From Bradyrhizobium diazoefficiens (lineage in GTDB: Bacteria > Pseudomonadota > Alphaproteobacteria > Rhizobiales > Xanthobacteraceae): a DNA stretch of 64,000 bases. The notes under the pieces are model-generated. The model searched no databases and had not been told where the DNA came from. It was given only the letters and a program-made list of their open reading frames with translations. The translations under genes and the position numbers were made by a program. This document shows positions 8,771-15,700 of this stretch, piece by piece; the stretch's first letter is position 1, and each line of letters opens with the position of its first letter. The stretch covers positions 6,510,001 to 6,574,000 of the forward strand of contig NZ_CP067041.1 of assembly GCF_016599855.1 (NCBI RefSeq), given 5' to 3'.

Positions 8771-9331
8771 TCATCGGGAGCTGCCGGCGGCAGATTGCTC
8801 CTGCGCGGGGTAATCGATCCGGCCGTCAGGCAGGATGTGTGCGGCGGAATTCATTCTGGCCTCGTCGACCTGCCCGGGACCGAGGATGTGAAACACCGTC
8901 TCGCCGGCGGCCAGCAGATAATCGGTGATGATCCGGCGGTGGCAGCGCCACCACAACGTCTCCGCACACATGATGGCGCAGCGTTGCGTCTGCCCGAGTT
9001 CGCGCAAATGCGCGAGGCCTTCGCGAAAGGCTGCGCCCATGGCGTGGTCTGCGTAATTGTGAAAGCTGTCGTTCTGCCAGAAGGCATTGGTCTGGCGCGG
9101 CACCTCGCGCTTGCGGCCGCGCAGACCGCCGAGCGAGGCGATGTGCTCATAGCCGATCGAGACGGCCGCAAGCGATTGCGGCAATGTCTCGCGATTGTAT
9201 TGCGGATTGGTGCGGGAGCGGGGCACGGTGCGCACATCAGCCACGAAGGTGACGGAGCTGCCTTGCAGGAGCTCGACGAATTCCTCGATCGAACGTGTGG
9301 CGTGGCCAATCGTGAAGAAGGGATGAGCCAT
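8771..9331 (-). CDS. DUF488 family protein
   Basis: A 186-residue protein starting MAHPFFTIGHATRSIEEF, the usual opening of DUF488, with DVRTVPRSRTNPQYN and the cysteine-histidine pair in CAETLWWRCHRR that marks the family. The biochemical function of DUF488 is not established, and the conserved Cys/His/Arg set suggests an enzymatic or nucleotide-binding site. I start at 9331. The longer frame adds a short repetitive leader (PKAHPKASP) that arises from three near-identical GGGATGAGCC/CTTGGGATG units. The gene is convergent with the enolase-superfamily gene and lies 54 bases downstream of the DUF2945 gene on the same strand. Confidence 0.85.
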   Translation of the reverse strand: MAHPFFTIGHATRSIEEFVELLQGSSVTFVADVRTVPRSRTNPQYNRETLPQSLAAVSIGYEHIASLGGLRGRKREVPRQTNAFWQNDSFHNYADHAMGAAFREGLAHLRELGQTQRCAIMCAETLWWRCHRRIITDYLLAAGETVFHILGPGQVDEARMNSAAHILPDGRIDYPAQEQSAAGSSR

Positions 9332-9385
9332 GGGACTAGCCTTGGGATGAGCCTTGGGATGCCTCGTCAGCTCGCCTTGTGGCAC

Positions 9386-9613
9386 TCAGCTCTTGAGCCG
9401 CCGCAGCGCCTTGCCCTTGTGCAGGGCGACGTGCTCCGTCTTGTCGCTCTTGATCTCGTATTGCGGATCGTCCGGGCTCGCGTGGTGGACGTGGCCCTTG
9501 TAGTCGACGTCTTTGGTATGCACGCGCAGGATATGGCGGCGCACGCGGCCAGCCTCGGAATTCCAGCTGACGTGATCGCCGCGCTCGAAGGGTTTTGTGG
9601 AGGCTTTAGGCAT
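9386..9613 (-). CDS. DUF2945 (HVA1/Tudor-like) small protein
   Basis: A 75-residue protein with the FERGDHVSWNSEAGRVRRHI opening and the YEIKSDKTEHVALHKGKALRRL ending typical of DUF2945, a small Tudor-like beta-barrel family. Function is unknown. The start at MPKASTKPF (9613) removes 16 upstream residues that look non-coding. It is probably transcribed with the DUF488 gene behind it. From 9614 to 9809 there is no gene, only GC-rich short palindromic sequence before the tRNA. Confidence 0.8.
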   Translation of the reverse strand: MPKASTKPFERGDHVSWNSEAGRVRRHILRVHTKDVDYKGHVHHASPDDPQYEIKSDKTEHVALHKGKALRRLKS

Positions 9614-9809
9614 GGCGGAACAATGCCGGGCTTGTGGGCGTGTTCCAAGGAGACGGAGCAAGAGGCTGCAGTCCGTCTACGCGCTTCGCGCTACGCCGGA
9701 CATGCTTCGCGTTGAGAATCGTGGCTTGCCTAGCCGTAGCTCGCGGCGGCAGCCCGCCTGCGTCCTTCGGGCTTCGGCGTGACATCCTTCTCTCACTTCG
9801 CGAGAAAGA

Positions 9810-9884
9810 TGGTGGGCACGACAGGGATCGAACCTGTGACCCCTACCATGTCAAGGTAGTGCTCTCCCGCTGAGCTACGTGCCC
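9810..9884 (-). tRNA. tRNA-Val (anticodon GAC)
   Basis: The reverse complement folds as a full cloverleaf: acceptor GGGCACG with CGTGCCC, D stem GCTC/GAGC, anticodon stem CTACC/GGTAG around TTGACAT (anticodon GAC), and a T arm with GGTTCGATCC. The discriminator is A and the 3' CCA is encoded in the DNA. It reads GUC and GUU valine codons. Confidence 0.97.
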
Positions 9885-9913
9885 TAATAGTCCATTTACG
9901 TCGGGTGGGGACC

Positions 9914-9942
9914 CTATAACGGCTCGGGGGAGCCGGTGCAAG
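9914..9942 (-). promoter_or_regulatory. housekeeping promoter of tRNA-Val
   Basis: On the minus strand TTGCAC (9937-9942) and TTATAG (9914-9919) are separated by exactly 17 bases, about 30 bases upstream of the mature tRNA. This is a good match to a sigma-70-type promoter and is correctly placed for the tRNA. Confidence 0.6.
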
Positions 9943-9959
9943 GACGGAAGGGGGCCAAT

Positions 9960-10319
9960 CTAGGCCGCCAGCATCTTGTTCACTTCGCTCACCAATTCGC
10001 GCAGGTGAACGGGTTTCGACAGCACCTTGGCGTTCTTAGGGGCGTCCGAATCCGAGTTCAGGGCCACCGCGGCGAAGCCTGTGATGAACATGATCTTGAT
10101 GTCGGGGTCGAGTTCCGAAGCCCGGCGGGCGAGCTCGATACCGTCCATCTCCGGCATCACGATGTCGGTGAGCAGCATCTCGAACGGCTCTTCCCGCAAC
10201 CGCTGATAGGCGGCCAAGCCGTTGTCATGGGACGAAACCTGAAAACCGGCGTTTTCCAGCGCCTTGACCAGGAAACGGCGCATGTCGTTGTCGTCTTCGG
10301 CGAGCAGGATTTTTGGCAT
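9960..10319 (-). CDS. cpdR: single-domain response regulator CpdR
   Basis: A 119-residue stand-alone receiver domain with no output domain. It has the acidic pocket AEDDND (residues 7-12), phosphoacceptor D52 in LLTDIVMPEMDG, the switch residue T in FITGFAA, and K in LSKPVHL. Sequence and size match CpdR of Caulobacter and rhizobia. There, unphosphorylated CpdR recruits the ClpXP protease for cell-cycle-dependent degradation, and CckA-ChpT controls its phosphorylation. The protein ends in two alanines, as expected of a ClpXP-turned-over protein. The neighbouring N-formylglutamate amidohydrolase gene is divergent, a pairing I recall from other alphaproteobacteria. About 345 bases separate the two starts. 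Confidence 0.88.
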   Translation of the reverse strand: MPKILLAEDDNDMRRFLVKALENAGFQVSSHDNGLAAYQRLREEPFEMLLTDIVMPEMDGIELARRASELDPDIKIMFITGFAAVALNSDSDAPKNAKVLSKPVHLRELVSEVNKMLAA

Positions 10320-10532
10320 GGCAGGAACGTCGAATCCCCAGAGGATATGCAGAGGTCACTAAGCCCGACAGAGGGTAAATTTGGGGTGAAAATCTTAACC
10401 CTGGGACGGCTCGCGCTGCCCTGGTGTTGTGAACCGGAATGGCCCGCGAATCAATCGAGCCGCGCTCAGGCGTCCCCGTCTCCCTGCCCGCACGGTTAAG
10501 GCATGTTCCAGCGCGGCTCACGCTTTTTCACT

Positions 10533-10547
10533 TGGCAGAATGGTTGC
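10533..10547 (+). promoter_or_regulatory. candidate sigma-54 promoter before the amidohydrolase gene
   Basis: TGGCAGAATGGTTGC matches the -24/-12 pattern (TGGCACG, four bases, TTGC) with both the GG and GC elements at correct spacing. It lies about 120 bases before the start codon. A nitrogen-linked promoter would suit a gene releasing glutamate. No upstream NtrC sites were confirmed. The rest of 10320-10665 shows no gene. Confidence 0.4.
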
Positions 10548-10665
10548 GATTCCGGACAATGACGGCACATGAGCCGCTCGACCGGCCGAATCATTCGGGA
10601 CCCGTGCCGGATCCCTGCGGGGGCAAGAGGCGAAGCCTCAGCATGAAGGGACGAAGGCTGAGAAG

Positions 10666-11556
10666 ATGACACGGTTTGACGGCGAGGTGTCGCCAGCCTT
10701 CGAGATCGTGGAGCCCGCCGAGTGGCGCGCGCCTGTTATCTTCAACTCGCCCCATTCCGGCTCGACCTATCCGGACGAATTCCTGAGCGCCTCGCGCATC
10801 GACCTGCCGACGCTGCGGCGGTCGGAGGATTCCTTCATGGACGAGCTGATCGGCCAGTTGAGCGAGCGCGGCTTTCCGACCGTGCGGGTCAACTTTCCCC
10901 GCTCCTTTGTTGACGTCAATCGCGAGCCCTATGAGCTCGACCCCCGGATGTTCACCGGACGCCTGCCGAGCTTTGCCAACACGCGTTCGATGCGGGTCGC
11001 GGGCGGCTTGGGGACCATTCCGCGCGTGGTCGGCGATGGCCAGGAGATCTATCGCGAGCGCATCCTGGTCGACGACGCGCTGGCGCGAATCGAGACGCTG
11101 TACAAGCCGTATCATCGTGCGCTGCGCCGGCTGATCAACAAGGTGCACCAGATGTTCGGCACCGTGGTGCTGGTCGACTGCCATTCGATGCCGTCGGTCG
11201 GGGTCAGCAGAGACGAGCCACGCCGGCCCGACGTCGTGATCGGCGACCGCTACGGCACCAGCTGTACGCCGCTGCTGCCCGACCGTGTCGAGGAGACCAT
11301 GACCGGGCTCGGCTATTCGATCGGCCGCAACAAGCCCTATGCCGGCGGCTTCATCACCGAACATTACGGCAACCCGGCGAGCGGCCTGCACGCGGTGCAG
11401 CTCGAGCTCAATCGCGCGATCTACATGGATGAGCGCCGCCGCGAGCGCGGCCCGCGCTTTGCGCAGGTAGCGAGCGACTTCGGCATCCTCGCCGACGTCT
11501 TGGCGACCACGATCCCGTTCGGCGATCTCGGCCCGTTTCAGGCCGCGGCGGAATAG
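10666..11556 (+). CDS. N-formylglutamate amidohydrolase
   Basis: A 296-residue zinc amidohydrolase of the HutG2-like family. Marks are FNSPHSGSTYPDEFL near residue 27, the VNREPYELDPRMF segment near 85, DCHSMPS near 170, and a late GGFITEHYG. The family hydrolyses N-formyl-L-glutamate to formate and glutamate, the last step of one histidine-degradation route, although many rhizobial copies sit away from other hut genes, as here. The reading begins at ATG 10666. A sigma-54-like promoter lies upstream and cpdR is divergent. The role in this organism may be in formylated amino acid or peptide turnover; that part is inference. Confidence 0.88.
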   Translation: MTRFDGEVSPAFEIVEPAEWRAPVIFNSPHSGSTYPDEFLSASRIDLPTLRRSEDSFMDELIGQLSERGFPTVRVNFPRSFVDVNREPYELDPRMFTGRLPSFANTRSMRVAGGLGTIPRVVGDGQEIYRERILVDDALARIETLYKPYHRALRRLINKVHQMFGTVVLVDCHSMPSVGVSRDEPRRPDVVIGDRYGTSCTPLLPDRVEETMTGLGYSIGRNKPYAGGFITEHYGNPASGLHAVQLELNRAIYMDERRRERGPRFAQVASDFGILADVLATTIPFGDLGPFQAAAE

Positions 11557-11631
11557 CCGCGAGGTCTTCACCCGCGATCGCGTCTTCGCTTCGCCCATTC
11601 GCGCGCTCGAAACGAAACAGATGGCCCGAAG

Positions 11632-11716
11632 AAAAAAGGGCCGCTTCTGATGAAGAAGCGGCCCAAGTCTAGGGAGGAAACGCCCAAGGAGGGCAGCGGT
11701 AACGCCAAGCGCTACC
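11632..11716 (-). ncRNA. small RNA of the suhB / mmgR (alpha-r8) type
   Basis: The minus strand encodes a short RNA with three hairpins. GGTAGCGC pairs with GCGTTACC. GCCC-TCCTT-GGGC presents an anti-Shine-Dalgarno loop. Then comes a free TTTCCTCCCT stretch. The terminator stem GGGCCGCTTC / GAAGCGGCCC has a perfect 10-base-pair stem and six T. A TTGCAC / ATATTG pair about 18 bases apart lies just upstream near 11725-11755. Length (about 85), the CCUCC motifs and the terminator fit the alphaproteobacterial suhB motif, also known as the MmgR small RNA. It was named for lying next to suhB-like genes. The gene downstream here, on the opposite strand, is exactly such an inositol-monophosphatase homologue. 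Confidence 0.62.
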
Positions 11717-12057
11717 GCACCGCAACAATATGCGGCCGCGCCGCACAAAGTGCAAGGGCTTTTCAGCCATTTCCCATGCAAAAAGACATGGCTCATTTGC
11801 TCCTAGCAAAATCCAGATTCAGTTTCTTTAATAAGGAAATTCAATGGGTTGATAGTCATTTGCATACGAACGAGGCATACAAGGAACTAAGTTCTCAACA
11901 CTGTGATCGATATTTGACCAGGATATGGCTCAGATGGGGGGCAGCCACTAGCCGCAGCCAAAATTCCGGGGTGCAAATCAAGACAGCGCTGCACGCGAGA
12001 AGCGATTTAAGCTAGGCAGAGATGAGTTTCACCCGACTTTCGTTTTGAGGATGCGCC
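11717..12057. other. gene-free, AT-rich intergenic stretch
   Basis: No convincing gene. From about 11790 to 11930 the sequence is clearly richer in A and T than its surroundings. It contains the small palindrome TTTGCT-CCT-AGCAAA (11796-11810). It separates the sRNA promoter from the hisN-like gene and may hold the latter's promoter. GAGGA lies before the GTG start. Confidence 0.5.
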
Positions 12058-12840
12058 GTGACGGTGATCGACTTCTCAGCCTTCATCGGACGGCTTGCCA
12101 CCGCGTCCGGCGAAACCATCCTGCCGTTCTTCCGCACCTCGCTGTCGATCGACGACAAGAGCAAGACCAAGGATTTCGATCCCGTCACGGAAGCCGACCG
12201 CGCCGCGGAGGCGGTGATGCGGCGGCTGATCAAGGCGAGTTTCCCCCAGCACGGCATCGTCGGCGAGGAATTCGGCGATGAGCGCGAGGACGCCGACTAT
12301 GTCTGGGTGCTCGACCCAATCGACGGCACGAAGTCCTTCATCGGCGGCTTTCCGATCTGGGGCACGCTGATCGCGCTCTTGCACAAGGGCACGCCGGTGT
12401 ACGGCATGATGCACCAGCCTTTCATCGGCGAGCGCTTTTCGGGCGACAACGGCTCGGCGAATTACAAAGGCCCGACCAGTGAGCGCCGGCTCCAGGTCCG
12501 CCGCTGCGCCTCGCTCTCGGAGGCGACGACCTACACCACCAGTCCGCTGCTGATGAACGAGCGCGACCGCGCCATCTTCGGCCGCATCGAGCAAGGCGCG
12601 CGGCTGTCGCGCTATGGCGGCGACTGCTACTCCTATTGCATGCTGGCCGCCGGCCATGTCGATCTCGTGGTCGAGACCGAGCTGAAGCCTTACGATATCG
12701 CGGCCCTGATCCCGATCGTGACCGGCGCCGGCGGCGTCGTCACCACCTGGGAAGGCAAGCCGGCGCAGGGCGGCGGCCGCATCATCGCGGCCGGCGACGC
12801 CAGAATTCACGAAGAAGCACTCAAGCTGTTGAACGAATAA
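12058..12840 (+). CDS. hisN: inositol monophosphatase family protein, probable histidinol-phosphatase
   Basis: A 260-residue Mg2+-dependent phosphatase. Motifs are the metal-binding E in IVGEEFGDE (about residue 71), DPIDGTKSF (about 86-94) and the late YDIAALIPIV (about 217). Within the superfamily the compact length and the TKSFIGGFPIWG segment fit the HisN-type histidinol-phosphate phosphatase of actinobacteria and alphaproteobacteria, but inositol-1-phosphatase (SuhB) cannot be excluded. The start is a GTG with GAGGA about 6 bases upstream. A suhB-type sRNA lies upstream on the opposite strand. If it is HisN, it performs the penultimate phosphate removal in histidine synthesis. Confidence 0.82.
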   Translation: MTVIDFSAFIGRLATASGETILPFFRTSLSIDDKSKTKDFDPVTEADRAAEAVMRRLIKASFPQHGIVGEEFGDEREDADYVWVLDPIDGTKSFIGGFPIWGTLIALLHKGTPVYGMMHQPFIGERFSGDNGSANYKGPTSERRLQVRRCASLSEATTYTTSPLLMNERDRAIFGRIEQGARLSRYGGDCYSYCMLAAGHVDLVVETELKPYDIAALIPIVTGAGGVVTTWEGKPAQGGGRIIAAGDARIHEEALKLLNE

Positions 12841-12895
12841 CAAACGCGAGCGGGAAGGGGAAGAGCTCACCTACCTCAACCCGACAGCTACGTTC

Positions 12896-13055
12896 CCTCG
12901 CCCCTTGCGGGGGAGGGCTAGGGAGAGGGGTCCACACGGGGACTCCATCGATCGCGCTTCTTCGCAACAGTCACACCTTTTCCTGGGCTACCCCTCTCCC
13001 CCGCCCTCCCCCGCCCTGCCCCGCCCTGCCCCGCAAGGGGGGAGGGAGCGAGTTG
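12896..13055. repeat. intergenic inverted repeat, family E (CTCTCCCC / GGGGAGAG type)
   Basis: CCCTCGCCCCTTGCGGGGGAGGG and GGGAGAGGGGT on the left. The right half is CCCCTCTCCCCC with a slipped GCCCTCCCC/GCCCTGCCCC run, then GCAAGGGGGGAGGG. The CCGCCCTGCC unit is tandemly repeated near 13005-13030. Single halves of the same type occur near 20438-20464 and 34864-34893. Confidence 0.6.
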
Positions 13056-13102
13056 AGTTCGCGGCTAAGACACGGGTTCACACCAGTTCGCGGCACCCCC
13101 CC

Positions 13103-13993
13103 TCACACCGCCGCCGCGCGCAGATGCTCTACCAGCATCTTCGCTGGCCGCGGCAGTGTCTTGAAGCTGCGCGCGCAGATCACGAGCCTCCGATTGGCCC
13201 AGGCGTCGCGCAGGCGGACCATGGCGAGCGGCATCAGCTTGGCGCAGCGACGGGCGGCGGCTTCGGGCACCAGAGCGACGCCGACATCGGCCGAGACCAG
13301 TTGGCAGATCGCGTCGAAGTCGCGTAAGCGCGCGCGAAAATGCGGGCGCATGCCGAGCCGGGCGGCGTGCTTTGAAATATGCATCTGAAGCGCGGTGGCG
13401 CTGGTCAGGCCGACGAACTCGCAAGCATTCGCCTCCTGGAAATCGATCTGGCGGCGGCCGGCGAACGGGCCGCGCTTCGACGTCACCAGAGTCAAACGAT
13501 CTTCGCTGAACACGAACCGCTCGATATGATCGGGCAGCGCATGCTCGGCGGCAAAGCCGAGGTCGGCGGCGCCTGCGGTGATCGCGGCCGCAATGTCGGT
13601 GCTCTCGCGCTCCTCGATGTCGATGGCGACGTCGCGATGCTCGCGCAGGAAGCCGGCGAGCGCCTTCGGCAGATGCTCCGACAGGCCCGACGTGTTGGCG
13701 AGGAAGTGCACGCTGGCGCGCACGCCGCTGGCAAAGCCGGCGAGATCGCCGCGCATGGCGTCGATCTGGTGGATCACGAGGCGCGCATGATCGAGCAGAC
13801 TCTCGCCCGCCGCGGTCAATTCGACACCGCGACGGCCGCGCTTGAGCAGCGCGACGCCGAGCGCCTCCTCGAGCCCCTTGATCCGCGCGCTGGCCGACGC
13901 CAGCGCCAGATGCGAGCGCTCCGCGCCGCGGGTGATGCTGCGCTGGTCGGCGACCGCGATGAAGAGCTGGAGATCGACGAGGTCGAAACGCAC
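13103..13993 (-). CDS. LysR family transcriptional regulator
   Basis: A 296-residue LysR regulator with an N-terminal winged helix-turn-helix (DLVDLQLFIAVADQRSITR, then ASARIKGLEEALGVALLKRG, residues 3-57) and a C-terminal substrate-binding domain that senses a small ligand. The start is GTG 13993, with GGAGGA directly upstream. The longer frame to 14086 is rejected because it crosses the promoter region. It is divergent from a TauE/SafE exporter gene, and a perfect 17-base palindrome lies between them. Regulation of the exporter, with negative autoregulation, is likely by analogy. The ligand is unknown, perhaps an organic acid or sulfonate. Confidence 0.88.
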   Translation of the reverse strand: MRFDLVDLQLFIAVADQRSITRGAERSHLALASASARIKGLEEALGVALLKRGRRGVELTAAGESLLDHARLVIHQIDAMRGDLAGFASGVRASVHFLANTSGLSEHLPKALAGFLREHRDVAIDIEERESTDIAAAITAGAADLGFAAEHALPDHIERFVFSEDRLTLVTSKRGPFAGRRQIDFQEANACEFVGLTSATALQMHISKHAARLGMRPHFRARLRDFDAICQLVSADVGVALVPEAAARRCAKLMPLAMVRLRDAWANRRLVICARSFKTLPRPAKMLVEHLRAAAV

Positions 13994-14016
13994 AGTTGCT
14001 TCCTCCAAATCTAGAC

Positions 14017-14033
14017 TTCGTCGCCGACGAAGG
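14017..14033. promoter_or_regulatory. palindromic operator between lysR and the exporter gene
   Basis: CTTCGTCG-C-CGACGAAG is a perfect inverted repeat 24 bases before the LysR start and about 57 before the exporter start. Its position in a LysR divergon makes it a likely regulator site, although it does not have the classic T-N11-A core. Confidence 0.45.
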
Positions 14034-14089
14034 CTGTCTCCGTAACCTCCAGATTGTGCCTGAGCGCGGCTTCGGTCAATGTACAAGCC

Positions 14090-14842
14090 ATGATTGACCC
14101 GCTTCTCATTCTCGTCGCCGCGGTCTTCCTGGTCGCCGGCTTCGTCAAGGGCGTCGTCGGGCTAGGCCTGCCGACCGTGTCGATGGGGCTGCTCGCGGTG
14201 AACATGGCGCCCAGCCGCGCGATCGCGATCGTGATCGTGCCCGCCATCGTCACCAACATCTGGCAGACCTTCGTCGGCCCGCATTTGCGCGACATTCTGA
14301 GGCGGTTGTGGCCGCTGATGATCGGCACCGTGATCGGATGCTGGCTCAATGCCGGCGCGCTGACCGGCCCCTATGCGCGCTACGGCACCGTGGTGCTCGG
14401 CATCCTGCTGGTGATCTACGCCATCATCGGCTTGAGCAAACTCAAATTCCACGTCGGGCCGAAGAATGAGAAATGGGTTGGCGGGGTCGTCGGTGTCATC
14501 ACCGGCGTGATCTCGGCCTCAACCGGCGTGCAGGTGATCCCCTCGATGCCGTTCATGCAGGCGATCGGCATGGAGAAGGACGAGCTGGTGCAGGCGCTCG
14601 GCGTGTTCTTCACCACGGCTACGCTGGCGCTCGCCTTCAATCTCACCGCCGGCGGCCTGCTGACCCCGGCCAATGCCGTACCGGGCGCGGTGGCCATGGC
14701 CATGGCCTTTGCCGGCATGTACGTGGGGCAGTCAGTGCGGGCGAAAATGCCGGCGGAAGCGTTTCGCCGCTGGTTCCTGCTCGCGATGATCCTGCTCGGC
14801 CTTTATCTCGCCGGCAGCGCGCTCGCGAAGGAGTTCGCTTGA
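14090..14842 (+). CDS. TauE/SafE family membrane transporter
   Basis: A 250-residue integral membrane protein with about eight hydrophobic segments and the family's internal duplication. The first half opens with FVKGVVGLGLPTVSMGLL and the second half with GGVVGVITGVISASTGVQVIP. Family members are thought to export sulfite, sulfoacetate or other small organic anions. It is divergent from a LysR regulator that probably controls it. Start 14090 gives the usual MIDPLLILVAAVFLVAGF beginning. The LysE exporter gene converges on its 3' end with a 6-base gap. The substrate cannot be named. Confidence 0.87.
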   Translation: MIDPLLILVAAVFLVAGFVKGVVGLGLPTVSMGLLAVNMAPSRAIAIVIVPAIVTNIWQTFVGPHLRDILRRLWPLMIGTVIGCWLNAGALTGPYARYGTVVLGILLVIYAIIGLSKLKFHVGPKNEKWVGGVVGVITGVISASTGVQVIPSMPFMQAIGMEKDELVQALGVFFTTATLALAFNLTAGGLLTPANAVPGAVAMAMAFAGMYVGQSVRAKMPAEAFRRWFLLAMILLGLYLAGSALAKEFA

Positions 14843-14848
14843 CTGAAG

Positions 14849-15481
14849 TTACCGCGTCTCCAGCATGGCGACGCGGATGCCGAGATAGATGAAGAGGCCG
14901 CCGAGGGTGCGGTTGACCCAGGCGATCACGCCCTCGGACCGCCGCAGCCGGTGAGCGGCCTTCGCCGCAAACGCCGCCAGCACCAAGCACCACAGCGTGC
15001 CCGTACAGATGAAGATCAGGCCGAGCGTCAGGAAGGCGAGCGGCTTGTGCGGCGCATCGGCTGCGACAAATTGCGGCAGGAAGGCCAGGAAGAACAGCGC
15101 GACTTTGGGATTGAGCGCGTTGGTGAAGACGCCCTGAAGGAAGACCCGCCGCAACGAGCTCCGCTCGGCCTTGTCCTTGACCGCCACTAGCGCCGGCTGC
15201 GACCATAGCATCTGAAGGCCGGTCACGACGAGATAGGCCGCGCCGACCAGCTTCAGGATCGAGAACGCGGTGGAGGAGGCCATCAAAAGCGCCGAAAGAC
15301 CGATCGCCGCGCCCGCGACGTGGAAAAAGCAGCCACAACTGATGCCGAAGGCCGCGGCCGCTCCGCCGCGCCAGCCCATCTGCATGCTGCGGCCGATCAC
15401 ATAGACCGTATCCGGCCCGGGCGTGATGTTGAGCAGGACGCCCGAGAGGATGAAGAGCCAGATTTCGTGAATACCCAGCAT
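14849..15481 (-). CDS. LysE family translocator (amino acid exporter)
   Basis: A 210-residue, six-helix membrane protein of the RhtB/LysE superfamily. The N-terminal signature SGVLLNITPGPDTVYVIGRS is followed by GISCGCFFHVAGAAIGLSA and the FTNALNPKVALFFLAFLPQF motif typical of homoserine/threonine/leucine exporters. It exports amino acids or related metabolites driven by the proton gradient. It converges with the TauE/SafE gene. About 220 bases upstream separate it from the divergent cyclase gene. The substrate is unknown. Confidence 0.9.
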   Translation of the reverse strand: MLGIHEIWLFILSGVLLNITPGPDTVYVIGRSMQMGWRGGAAAAFGISCGCFFHVAGAAIGLSALLMASSTAFSILKLVGAAYLVVTGLQMLWSQPALVAVKDKAERSSLRRVFLQGVFTNALNPKVALFFLAFLPQFVAADAPHKPLAFLTLGLIFICTGTLWCLVLAAFAAKAAHRLRRSEGVIAWVNRTLGGLFIYLGIRVAMLETR

Positions 15482-15700
15482 GTGAGGTGTCTCGCATCCG
15501 CCCGTCTCAAGAACTTGCCCTTAGTCGGTTCGGCCGCCATCGTCCACTCCCGCGATTGCGTAGAATTTACCCCGAATTTGCAATGCGGTTCATACTTTCG
15601 CTCGGGCTCATCTGCTCTATAAAGGCGTGGTTCTTGAAATGCAGGATTCGAGGCGACTGCCACGCCGTGGCCGGTCCGATATCCCTTGGAGCTCCGGAAT

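Noticed and set aside
11650..12015. Plus-strand open frame of 121 codons
   Set aside because: It runs through the sRNA terminator stem and the AT-rich patch, with unusual codon use and no ribosome site.
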